Positions 1 to 6,015 of a stretch of 8,856 nt of DNA are shown here, in pieces. A model generated the notes under the pieces. The model had not been told where the DNA came from. It ran no database searches and worked only from the letters and a program-made list of their open reading frames with translations. Within the stretch, counting starts at the first letter, position 1; each line of letters begins with the position of its first letter. The position numbers and the translations under genes were made by a program. The DNA is taken from positions 2,288 to 11,143 of the forward strand of contig DHDT01000017.1 in NCBI GenBank assembly GCA_002399505.1. Reading direction: 5' to 3'. Origin of the DNA: Caryophanales bacterium UBA4869 (GTDB lineage: Bacteria > Bacillota_I > Bacilli_A > RFN20 > CAG-288).

Positions 1-1185
1 ACCGTGATTACTAGCATAATTTAGACCTAAGCTGCCATTTACGTTCCAACAGTTTTGCTTATATTGGATGTAATAGTTCACATCTGAAGAAGCAGCCCTG
101 GAGTAAAGGCCGTTATTTTTTGAGTATAAATAGGCCAGGTTTTCCTGGATGGAATTATCAACTGCTAATCCTAAGCCCAATTCATTAAAATAATCCTCAT
201 AGTAGTCCTTTATGTGATTATTGCAGTGAACATAACCATCATCTGGTACTTTATCAGAATAGACAATCGGACCTGAGTATTGAATGTGGGCATTTGGATA
301 GAATCGATCATATATTTTTTCTTCGGTAAAATCGTTGTTTGATTGAATTGAAATATACGTCTCTTTTTCCATTGCTGACTTCAGATAAGGAAGAGAATAT
401 CCTTTACAGGCTGAAATACCAAGCCATCCCAACAAAAACACAAATGAGCAGGCGATGATTGATAAACTGTGGATAAACCAATCCTTCTTTGTTCTTTTTG
501 CCATTAGTTTCAATGGGAAAAATGATTTTTTTGTATCTTTCTTTATTTCAAGACTCGATTGTTTTATCTGATCGATATTCCCTTTAGTTAATACTAGATG
601 ACCTTTGTCTATTCTCCAAACAAAATCAGCTAGGTCTTCAAGATTTATATCATGAGAAACTACAATGACAAGACTATTCTTGCTTAGACACTCTATTCTT
701 TTAACTACCTGTTTCTGAGCGAAAGAATCTAGATTTGCGGTGACTTCATCTAAAAGATATAGTTTCTTTCCTTCTTTCAATCCGTTCTCAAGAGCAATAA
801 TTTCCTGTTGACCCTGTGATAAAGAATGCCAGTCTTGATTTTTGGAATGATCTGTCTTGCCACCTTTGATCATTGAATTAATAGAGAGGTTTTCATCTTT
901 TGATAGGTAAGTAACTAAATTATGTTTTTGAAACACATATGAAATTTCTTCACTTCTCAAATATGCTTTTTTTTCTGTCTTTGATTTTCTTTGAATTCTG
1001 GCCAAAAAACAATATTCGCCTGAGAAATCCTCATCCATGAAATCTAAGATATTTAAAAGAGTCGTTTTTCCTGAACCGTTTTCCCCGTTGATGAGGACAA
1101 TACCTGTATCCGGGCAAACAAAATCGACATCGTCTAAAACTATATTGTCCGAGAAGGATTTAGTTGTTTTTCTGAGTTTGATCAT
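1..1185 (-). CDS. ABC transporter, ATPase fused to membrane domain (3' part missing)
   Basis: The frame is open for exactly 395 codons from ATG at 1185 to the left edge, so the C-terminal part lies outside. Residues 1-200 form an ABC ATPase: Walker A GENGSGKTT (34-42), Q-loop Q86, signature LSQGQQE (122-128, Gln replacing the first Gly of LSGGQ), Walker B LYLLDE (142-147) and H-loop H178. A charged linker follows, then one membrane span at about 236-259, then at least 130 residues of probably extracellular sequence. ATPase, one span and a large outside domain is the order in MacB/FtsX-type exporters and some peptide or antibiotic efflux proteins; further spans would be expected beyond the edge. 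The substrate cannot be told. The start fits normal ABC ATPase N-termini, but no Shine-Dalgarno sequence precedes it; a short leader ORF ends 8 bases upstream. Spot counts suggest lower GC than the housekeeping genes nearby. Confidence 0.9.
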   Translation of the reverse strand, partial: MIKLRKTTKSFSDNIVLDDVDFVCPDTGIVLINGENGSGKTTLLNILDFMDEDFSGEYCFLARIQRKSKTEKKAYLRSEEISYVFQKHNLVTYLSKDENLSINSMIKGGKTDHSKNQDWHSLSQGQQEIIALENGLKEGKKLYLLDEVTANLDSFAQKQVVKRIECLSKNSLVIVVSHDINLEDLADFVWRIDKGHLVLTKGNIDQIKQSSLEIKKDTKKSFFPLKLMAKRTKKDWFIHSLSIIACSFVFLLGWLGISACKGYSLPYLKSAMEKETYISIQSNNDFTEEKIYDRFYPNAHIQYSGPIVYSDKVPDDGYVHCNNHIKDYYEDYFNELGLGLAVDNSIQENLAYLYSKNNGLYSRAASSDVNYYIQYKQNCWNVNGSLGLNYASNHG

Positions 1186-1193
1186 TTGATAAA

Positions 1194-1247
1194 CTATAAG
1201 TTTATTGTAAAGTTAATTGTTGCTAAAAGCGGAAATAACTTTATCAT
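1194..1247 (-). CDS. 17-residue leader peptide upstream of the ABC transporter
   Basis: A 17-codon ORF encodes MIKLFPLLATINFTINL and ends with TAG at 1196-1194. It is preceded by TGGAGGG six bases before the ATG, the best ribosome binding site in the region, and the predicted transcript begins only a few bases upstream of that. The ABC gene starts 8 bases after the leader stop and lacks a binding site. Short translated ORFs in this position act in translational attenuation or coupling in resistance genes such as erm. The peptide is hydrophobic and could instead be a small bioactive or exported peptide. I recognise no known family. That it is translated is likely; its role is inference. Confidence 0.6.
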   Translation of the reverse strand: MIKLFPLLATINFTINL

Positions 1248-1252
1248 AAAAT

Positions 1253-1259
1253 ACCCTCC
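1253..1259 (-). promoter_or_regulatory. Strong ribosome binding site of the leader peptide
   Basis: TGGAGGG is read on the minus strand, six bases before the leader ATG at 1247. It serves the leader ORF and not the ABC gene, whose ATG is about 67 bases further on. Confidence 0.7.
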
Positions 1260-1270
1260 AACTTTTAGGT

Positions 1271-1299
1271 AGTATAGCACTCAGTTTTTTCCTTTGCAA
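1271..1299 (-). promoter_or_regulatory. Promoter of leader peptide and ABC transporter
   Basis: On the minus strand, TTGCAA (1299-1294) and TATACT (1276-1271) are separated by exactly 17 bases. TG one base before the -10 box makes it an extended -10 element. Transcription should start near 1264, leaving only about five bases before the leader's ribosome binding site. Confidence 0.75.
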
Positions 1300-1408
1300 A
1301 TCGAATAATGAAGGGCTTTTTAAAGTTTATTCTTTCGATGAATAGCTATGAATAAGTTTGATTTCCTATACCAGAATAATTAGTTGTCTGAAAAATCAAA
1401 GACGAAGT

Positions 1409-1894
1409 TTATTTCTTCTGAGTTTTATTTTTCATTGCCTTTAATACAGCAGCGGGAACTAAAGAGGAAATATCTTCGCCATGCGAGAATATTTCTTTGA
1501 TATTCGAAGAAGATACAAAAGCCTGATCACGATGAGCCATCAGATATACCATATCGATGGTGGGATCGAGGAATTCGTTAACTTCGTGAAGCTGGAACTC
1601 AGCTTCATAGTCAGTGACAGCTCTCAGTCCTCTGATCAAAGCCTGAGCACCGAGTTCCTTGGCTTTCTTGACCACTAATCCGGAAGTGGATACGACTTCA
1701 AAGCCTTCATATCCTTTAAACACTTCTTTGGTCATGTTTACTCTTTCTTCGGCGGAAAAAAAGTAATTTGTCTTCTGGGCGTTGTCGGCGATAATGATAT
1801 AGACTTTGTCAAAGATTCTCTTTGCTCTTAAAGCGACATCGAGATGACCATTGGTCAAAGGATCGAATGATCCAGGATAACAAGCTATTTTCAT
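1409..1894 (-). CDS. coaD: Phosphopantetheine adenylyltransferase (PPAT)
   Basis: This cytoplasmic enzyme joins ATP and 4'-phosphopantetheine to make dephospho-CoA and pyrophosphate, the penultimate step of coenzyme A synthesis. At 161 residues it has normal full length. The N-terminus YPGSFDPLTNGH carries the nucleotidyltransferase T/HxGH motif (TNGH, 14-17), LIRGLRAVTDYE (from about residue 87) is the PPAT-specific segment, and FVSSSNIKE (about 126-134) matches the family's ISSTxVRE motif. The usual MNR segment reads VNE here, a modest divergence. It is the last gene of ylbF-rsmD-coaD: ATG lies one base after the rsmD stop, with AAAGGA inside the last rsmD codons as ribosome binding site. 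The rsmD-coaD pair is common in bacteria. I see no convincing terminator after it. Confidence 0.97.
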   Translation of the reverse strand: MKIACYPGSFDPLTNGHLDVALRAKRIFDKVYIIIADNAQKTNYFFSAEERVNMTKEVFKGYEGFEVVSTSGLVVKKAKELGAQALIRGLRAVTDYEAEFQLHEVNEFLDPTIDMVYLMAHRDQAFVSSSNIKEIFSHGEDISSLVPAAVLKAMKNKTQKK

Positions 1895-1895
1895 A

Positions 1896-2438
1896 TTAGT
1901 CCTTTCTATATAAGGCTACGTGTTTCTCACCATAGCGGTATTCTTTCATCGTATATCCTTCTATTTCCGGATTGGGATAGTCTTGTTCTGATACTATGAG
2001 GGCATCTTTATTCATCATGTTCATCTTTTCACAGTATTTGATTATCTCCCCGTTGATATTGAAGCGATAGGGAGGATCGAGAAAGAGAATATCCAATTTC
2101 ATATCATTAGCCTGTCTCTTTATATAGACACGATAATCAAGACATTTAAGATCATATTGTTCTTGGTCGGCGTTGAGACTTAAAAGATTGTCTTTCAAAA
2201 CCATGAAGGTCCGATGATCTTTGTCATTGAGATAGACCTTCTTGGCTCCTCTTGACAGAGCTTCGATTCCCATCGCCCCGCTTCCCGCAAATAAATCCAG
2301 ACAGACAGAACCTAAGACTTTGTCTTTCATGGCCGAGAAAATAGCCTGTCTGACTTTGTCCATCGTCGGGCGCGTTACCTTGGTGTCAGGGACTTTCAAG
2401 AATCTTCCCTTATATGTCCCGGCAATGATTCTTATCAT
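1896..2438 (-). CDS. rsmD: 16S rRNA (guanine(966)-N(2))-methyltransferase RsmD
   Basis: This enzyme uses S-adenosylmethionine to methylate N2 of G966 (E. coli numbering) of 16S rRNA in the small ribosomal subunit. The 180-residue product is full length. The N-terminus MIRIIAGTYKGR and TRPTMDKVRQAIF (about 22-34) are typical of RsmD. LDLFAGSGAMGIEALSRGA (47-65) is the Rossmann-type SAM-binding loop, and DPPY (121-124) is the catalytic motif of N-specific methyltransferases. Its ATG overlaps the ylbF-family stop in an ATGA arrangement (4 bases), and coaD starts one base after its stop, so translational coupling through the operon is likely. B. subtilis has the same neighbours (ylbH beside ylbI). 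Confidence 0.96.
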   Translation of the reverse strand: MIRIIAGTYKGRFLKVPDTKVTRPTMDKVRQAIFSAMKDKVLGSVCLDLFAGSGAMGIEALSRGAKKVYLNDKDHRTFMVLKDNLLSLNADQEQYDLKCLDYRVYIKRQANDMKLDILFLDPPYRFNINGEIIKYCEKMNMMNKDALIVSEQDYPNPEIEGYTMKEYRYGEKHVALYRKD

Positions 2439-2764
2439 GCTTTAAGCTCCTTGATGAGTTGCTCATTCAGATAACTGATGATATCTTTGAGTTTTCGGTA
2501 TCCGGTAAGATATTCTCTGACCTTTTCGTCATTTAAGAAGAGATCCTGTTTTTCTTTCATCTGGATCAGGATTCTCTCTTTTTCTTCTTCGTCTTGGCAT
2601 TCAGTCGCTTTCAGATATAGTTCATCTCTTTCCTTAGACAGAGAAACAAGTCTTTTATCGGAAGAGATCGCTTCCGATAAAGAGCTTGTTCTCTTATATA
2701 TAGGACTAGAGGTGAAGTCTTCAATGAATTGAAGCTCTCTATTTTGAAATTCGTTTTCTGTCAT
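2435..2764 (-). CDS. ylbF: YlbF/YmcA-family regulator, short form
   Basis: A 109-residue, almost wholly helical, charged protein with no signal peptide or membrane span. The segment from about residue 17 (TSSPIYKRTSSLSEAISSD) and the later EKVREYLTGYRKLKDIISYL fit the Com_YlbF family. In B. subtilis YlbF forms a complex with YmcA and YaaT that modulates RNase Y and affects competence and sporulation. This protein is shorter than B. subtilis YlbF (about 149), nearer the size of the YheA branch. Assignment rests mainly on position: it is the first gene before rsmD and coaD, as ylbF is in B. subtilis, though ylbG is missing. Its ATG has no ribosome binding site and sits about two bases from the predicted transcription start. 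A subunit role in a Y-complex is inference. Confidence 0.75.
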   Translation of the reverse strand: MTENEFQNRELQFIEDFTSSPIYKRTSSLSEAISSDKRLVSLSKERDELYLKATECQDEEEKERILIQMKEKQDLFLNDEKVREYLTGYRKLKDIISYLNEQLIKELKA

Positions 2765-2772
2765 ACATTTTA

Positions 2773-2778
2773 ATTATA
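2773..2778 (-). promoter_or_regulatory. Extended -10 promoter of ylbF-rsmD-coaD
   Basis: TGATATAAT is read on the minus strand: a perfect TATAAT (2778-2773) with the TGn extension. Only a weak -35 candidate is present, TTGGTT at 2799-2794 with a short 15-base spacer. A start about seven bases after the box falls at 2766, next to the ylbF ATG at 2764, so the transcript should be nearly leaderless. Confidence 0.65.
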
Positions 2779-2816
2779 TCATTATCAAAGATAAACCAAT
2801 TCACTATTGGAAATGT

Positions 2817-2822
2817 TACAAT
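2817..2822 (+). promoter_or_regulatory. Extended -10 promoter of def
   Basis: TGTTACAAT on the plus strand is a -10 box (TACAAT, five of six consensus bases) with the TGn extension and no clear -35 box. The predicted start near 2829 abuts the def ATG at 2830. It faces away from the ylbF promoter in the same 65-bp gap. Confidence 0.55.
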
Positions 2823-2829
2823 ACTTGAA

Positions 2830-3378
2830 ATGAAAATATTCAAGATATATACGGACAAAGATCCCGTTTTACGAGAAAAGGCAAAAGAGGTCTCTCTGCC
2901 TTTGAATGCTGAGGCAAAGAAAACCTGTTTGGAGATGATCGATTATCTCAAGACTTCTCAGATTCCTGAAGAAGCTGAGAAATACCATATCAGAGCCGGA
3001 GTCGGTTTGGCTGCTCCTCAAATCGGTATCAGCCAGAGACTCTATGCCATCTGCTTTGATGATGAAGACAGACATTATGAATATGTCTTAGTCAATCCGG
3101 TTATTCTCTCTTCATCCGTCAAGAAAGCCTACTTGGCTACTGGAGAAGGCTGTCTTTCTGTTCCAGTCGATATCAAAGGAAACGTCTACCGTTATTTTAA
3201 AGTCACTATCAAAGCCTATGATGCTTTGACTGACAAAGAAGTGGTTTTAAAACTACATGGTTATCCATCAATGGTCTTTCAGCATGAGTTTGATCACCTG
3301 AATGGTGTTTTATATTATGACCGAATAGATAAGAAGAATCCTCTGTTCGAAGATCCGGATGCTATTCGCATAGAATAA
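2830..3378 (+). CDS. def: Peptide deformylase
   Basis: This metallo-enzyme removes the formyl group from the N-terminal methionine of nascent proteins at the ribosome exit. All three family motifs are intact: GVGLAAPQ (57-64), EGCLSVP (106-112, metal ligand C108) and QHEFDH (151-156, metal ligands H152 and H156, catalytic E153). At 182 residues, with an insertion between the N-terminal helix and motif 1, it resembles the type 2 deformylases of Gram-positive bacteria. No Shine-Dalgarno sequence precedes the ATG, and the -10 box lies seven bases upstream, which suggests a leaderless mRNA. rnjA follows after 128 bases; the two are also neighbours in B. subtilis, where rpoY lies next to rnjA, but no rpoY is seen here. 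Confidence 0.97.
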   Translation: MKIFKIYTDKDPVLREKAKEVSLPLNAEAKKTCLEMIDYLKTSQIPEEAEKYHIRAGVGLAAPQIGISQRLYAICFDDEDRHYEYVLVNPVILSSSVKKAYLATGEGCLSVPVDIKGNVYRYFKVTIKAYDALTDKEVVLKLHGYPSMVFQHEFDHLNGVLYYDRIDKKNPLFEDPDAIRIE

Positions 3379-3405
3379 GAATGTTAAGCGTTTTCTATTC
3401 TTTTT
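3372..3405 (+). terminator. Possible weak terminator after def
   Basis: AGAATAAGAA (3372-3381) can pair with TTCTATTCT (3393-3401) with one bulged A and an 11-base loop, followed by TTTT. The stem is AT-rich and overlaps the def stop codon, so it may be weak or leaky. Confidence 0.35.
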
Positions 3406-3407
3406 CC

Positions 3408-3436
3408 TTGTAGTAATTTTACTCGTGTTTTAGAAT
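3408..3436 (+). promoter_or_regulatory. Possible promoter of rnjA-maf
   Basis: TTGTAG (3408-3413) and TAGAAT (3431-3436) are separated by 17 bases. The -35 match is weak. A start near 3443 would give a leader of about 60 bases before rnjA, which has GCGAGGA (3491-3497) as ribosome binding site ten bases before its ATG. Confidence 0.4.
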
Positions 3437-3506
3437 GGTACTAACGTAAGACAGCTTTGTATGTGTTTTATCAAAAAAAGTTTTTAATTAGCGAGGATAA
3501 TATAAT

Positions 3507-5198
3507 ATGGTTGATTTCAAGAATGCTCTTTCTTCACCTGTGGAGATTTATGCCCTGGGTGGTTTAGGAGAAGTAGGTAAGAACCTCTATTGCATAGAGA
3601 ATGACAATTCACTTCTGATCATTGACTGCGGTGTCATGTTTCCGGAAGATGATATGCCAGGTGTTGATTATGTCATACCTGACTTCACTCATCTGAGAGA
3701 AAATCAGAATAAGATCAAAGGTCTGGTAATCACTCATGGTCATGAAGACCATATCGGCGGAATACCTTTCCTTCTTCAGCAGATCAATATTCCGGCTATC
3801 TACACTCCTAAAATTGCCGGTGCCTTGATCAGACACAAACTTGAAGATGATAAAATCCACACCGCCACTAAGATCATCGAATACGATGAAGATTCGATTC
3901 TTACTTTGGGTGACTTCAAAGTGGAATTCTATCACGTCACTCATTCAATCCCTGATTCCTTTGGCTTGTTTGTGACTACTCCTCAGGGAACTATTGTCGA
4001 ATCAGGTGATTTCAAGATTGATTTAACCCCTGTCGATGCCGATTTCAATCTACCTAAATTATCCAGATATGGCGACAAAGGCATCGATTTGCTTTTGGCT
4101 GATTCCACTAACGCCGAAAAAGAAGGCTACACCTCTTCTGAAAGAAGCGTTGTCAAAGGAATCACTGATGTCTTTGGAGAAGCTAGCGGAAGACTGATTA
4201 TCTCAACCTTCTCTTCTAACATTTCCCGTGTTCAGCAGATCATTGAGACTTCAATGAAGTTTAAGAGAAAGATCATCATTTTCGGTCGTAGCATGGAAAG
4301 CAATGTCCAGGCCGCCCGTGAATTCGGATATATTAAAGTACCTGATGAATACTTAGCTGCCCCCGAAGACTTAAAGAGACTTCCTCCTGATCAGGTCTGC
4401 ATTCTCTGCACTGGAACTCAGGGTGAGCCGATGGCAGTCTTAGCTCGTATTGCCCGTGGCGAACATCGTTTCATTCACGTGTTGCCTGGCGACACCATTG
4501 TTTTCTCTTCCTCGGTAATTCCTGGAAACACTTCCAGTATCAACAGCGTCATCAATCAGCTGACTAGACTTGGAGCCAGCGTCATCACTAACTCAGTCCT
4601 CACTAATCTTCACGCCTCTGGTCACGCCTCCCGTCAGGAGATGAGATTACTGCAGAAGATCGCCCGTCCTCATTATTTCATGCCTATTCACGGCGAATAT
4701 AGAATGCTTAAATTACACGCTGATATCGGCGTGGAATGTGGATTACCTAAAGATCACACTTTCGTCTGCGAAAACGGAGATGTTCTCAATCTTGTCAACC
4801 ATCAAGTATCCCGCGGCGGCAGCGTTCAGGCTGATAGTATCTATATCGACGGACGTAATGCTGTCGGTGTTTCTACCTCAGTCATCAAAGACCGTGGCAC
4901 CTTGATCAATGAAGGTATGGTCGGTGTCTTCTTAATCATCGATCCTAAGAAGAATCATCTCGTCTCGGCCCCTGTTGTCGAAAGCAAAGGCTTCATCTCC
5001 TCAAATAAGAGAGGATTACAGAAGAAGGCCAGTGAGATTATCGGAATCGAAGTCGAAAGACTTATGGCTTCCGGTAAGAAGATCACTTATTCCGATATCA
5101 AAAATACAGTCAGAACCATCACCAATCACTTTCTCTATCGTGAATCACATCGTTCACCTATGGTTATTCCGGTGATTCTCAACTATAACGAGAAGTAA
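3507..5198 (+). CDS. rnjA: Ribonuclease J (RNase J1 type)
   Basis: A metallo-beta-lactamase/beta-CASP ribonuclease with endonuclease and 5'-to-3' exonuclease activity, central to mRNA turnover and rRNA maturation in Gram-positive bacteria. The 563 residues compare with about 555 for B. subtilis RNase J1 and align along the whole length. The N-terminal ALGGLGEVGKN (16-26) is diagnostic. Catalytic zinc ligands are visible: HGHEDH (77-82), H146 in THSIPDSFG and D168 in SGDF. The beta-CASP domain is recognised by GRSMESN and CTGTQGEPM, and FMPIHGEYRM carries a further conserved histidine. The C-terminal domain ends with the conserved RSPMVIPVI. All active-site residues appear present, so it should be active, unlike the weaker J2 paralogue. 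maf follows after five bases, probably on the same mRNA. A YlbF-family gene lies across the divergent promoter. Confidence 0.98.
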   Translation: MVDFKNALSSPVEIYALGGLGEVGKNLYCIENDNSLLIIDCGVMFPEDDMPGVDYVIPDFTHLRENQNKIKGLVITHGHEDHIGGIPFLLQQINIPAIYTPKIAGALIRHKLEDDKIHTATKIIEYDEDSILTLGDFKVEFYHVTHSIPDSFGLFVTTPQGTIVESGDFKIDLTPVDADFNLPKLSRYGDKGIDLLLADSTNAEKEGYTSSERSVVKGITDVFGEASGRLIISTFSSNISRVQQIIETSMKFKRKIIIFGRSMESNVQAAREFGYIKVPDEYLAAPEDLKRLPPDQVCILCTGTQGEPMAVLARIARGEHRFIHVLPGDTIVFSSSVIPGNTSSINSVINQLTRLGASVITNSVLTNLHASGHASRQEMRLLQKIARPHYFMPIHGEYRMLKLHADIGVECGLPKDHTFVCENGDVLNLVNHQVSRGGSVQADSIYIDGRNAVGVSTSVIKDRGTLINEGMVGVFLIIDPKKNHLVSAPVVESKGFISSNKRGLQKKASEIIGIEVERLMASGKKITYSDIKNTVRTITNHFLYRESHRSPMVIPVILNYNEK

Positions 5199-5203
5199 AT
5201 AAC

Positions 5204-5770
5204 ATGATCATCCTTGCCAGTCAGTCACCTCGAAGAAAAGAAATCCTCACCGAGATCATCGGAAAGAATTTTAAGACGATACCAGCTTCTTTTGATGAGC
5301 GCGCTATCCATGAGAAGAACTGCCATTTGCTCTGTTTAGAAGAAGCCAAGGGAAAAGCCGGAGTAGTAGCCTCTTCAAATCCTGACGACATCGTCATCGC
5401 CTCCGATACGATGGTCTTCTTTCAGAATCAGCAGTTAGGAAAGCCTAAAAATCATGATGAAGCTTTAAAGATGCTTCAGATGCTAAGTGGAAACACCCAC
5501 GAGATTGTCACTGCTTATTGTATTCAGAAAGGTTCTACTATTCTAAAGACCAGAGTCTGTTCCAGCATCCTCTTTATCGAGAAGATGGCCGATATGGAAA
5601 TCGAAGAGTATATCGATACCGGTAGCCCTTTTGATAAGGCGGGCGGATATGGTGTTCAGGACAAAGACTTCATCACCTCAAAAATCGTCAAGGGTGATGT
5701 CTATACGATCATGGGTCTTCCGAAAGAACAGCTTGAAGAAGATCTCTTTGAATTAGGAATACTTGAATAA
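5204..5770 (+). CDS. maf: Maf-family nucleoside triphosphate pyrophosphatase
   Basis: Maf proteins hydrolyse dTTP, UTP and some modified pyrimidine nucleotides to monophosphates, and were first noted for blocking septum formation when overproduced. The 188 residues are normal length. Visible family motifs are ASQSPRRKEIL (5-15, the SxRR nucleotide-binding loop), IASDTMV (65-71, with the conserved acidic D68), LGKP followed by LSGNTHEIVTAY, and the TGSPFDKAGGYGVQD segment. Its ATG is five bases after the rnjA stop; the only ribosome binding site candidate is a weak GAGAAG in the last rnjA codons, so translation is probably coupled. A strong terminator follows. The usual Firmicutes neighbours of maf (radC, mre, min genes) are absent. 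Confidence 0.95.
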   Translation: MIILASQSPRRKEILTEIIGKNFKTIPASFDERAIHEKNCHLLCLEEAKGKAGVVASSNPDDIVIASDTMVFFQNQQLGKPKNHDEALKMLQMLSGNTHEIVTAYCIQKGSTILKTRVCSSILFIEKMADMEIEEYIDTGSPFDKAGGYGVQDKDFITSKIVKGDVYTIMGLPKEQLEEDLFELGILE

Positions 5771-5773
5771 AAC

Positions 5774-5800
5774 AAAAAACAGGCAAAGGCCTGTTTTTTC
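5774..5800 (+). terminator. Intrinsic terminator of rnjA-maf
   Basis: A perfect 11-bp stem, AAAAAACAGGC (5774-5784) pairing with GCCTGTTTTTT (5789-5799), has loop AAAG and ends in a run of six Ts. The A-run in the left arm means it could also act on the minus strand. Confidence 0.93.
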
Positions 5801-5808
5801 TTTAGTTT

Positions 5809-5835
5809 AAAAAAGGCATGTTTCAGCCATGCCTT
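5809..5835 (-). terminator. Intrinsic terminator of the nadK-side minus-strand unit
   Basis: Read on the minus strand, AAGGCATG (5835-5828) pairs with CATGCCTT (5820-5813) around a 7-base loop, followed by TTTTTT. It lies 11 bases after the stop of the 38-residue gene and supports that gene as the end of the unit. Confidence 0.88.
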
Positions 5836-5846
5836 AGTTTACGGTT

Positions 5847-5963
5847 TTAGAAATTGTTGATGATACCCATCTTTTGGAACACGATTCCTAAGATAGCTAA
5901 GACCAAGACAATGCAGACGGCAGCGACAGTATACCATAGTAATAATTTAGTTCTCTTTAACAT
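5847..5963 (-). CDS. 38-residue single-span membrane protein
   Basis: A very short gene supported by four signals: AGAGG eight bases before its ATG, a good promoter upstream, codons typical of the surrounding genes, and a terminator just after its TAA. The product begins MLKRTKLLLWY, followed by one uninterrupted hydrophobic stretch (about residues 7-29) and a short QKMGIINNF tail. The positive N-terminus before the span suggests that end stays inside the cell. In size and layout it resembles tiny Firmicutes membrane proteins such as the DUF4044 group, but I cannot confirm homology. It lies 52 bases after the EIIB-like gene with no terminator between, so it may be made both from its own promoter and by readthrough from nadK. 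Function unknown. Confidence 0.8.
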   Translation of the reverse strand: MLKRTKLLLWYTVAAVCIVLVLAILGIVFQKMGIINNF

Positions 5964-5984
5964 TATTTCTACCTCTTTGATACG

Positions 5985-6013
5985 ATTGTAGTTTAATCTT
6001 CTTCAGTATTCAA
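5985..6013 (-). promoter_or_regulatory. Promoter of the 38-residue membrane protein gene
   Basis: On the minus strand, TTGAAT (6013-6008) and TACAAT (5990-5985) are separated by exactly 17 bases. It starts three bases after the stop of the EIIB-like gene. Transcription should start near 5978, giving about 15 bases of leader with an AGAGG ribosome binding site. Confidence 0.68.
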
Positions 6014-6015
6014 GC

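Noticed and set aside
1186..1260. Known riboswitch before the ABC gene
   Set aside because: The predicted leader is only about 80 bases and mostly occupied by the small ORF; I see no conserved aptamer core.
1300..1410. Terminator after coaD
   Set aside because: Only 4-bp pairings (for example GTCT with AGAC) can be formed on the minus strand; no stem with a T-run convinced me, so none is annotated.
1481..1678. Plus-strand 65-codon frame opposite coaD
   Set aside because: It is antisense to a clearly recognised PPAT gene and has no promoter or ribosome binding site of its own.
3501..3506. TATAAT directly before the rnjA ATG as a promoter
   Set aside because: Transcription would start inside the coding region, beyond the ATG; rnjA already has a ribosome binding site at 3491-3497, so the box is most likely a chance AT-rich match.
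3609..3944. Minus-strand 111-codon frame inside rnjA
   Set aside because: It is fully antisense to the catalytic HGHEDH region of RNase J; its openness follows from codon bias of the real gene.
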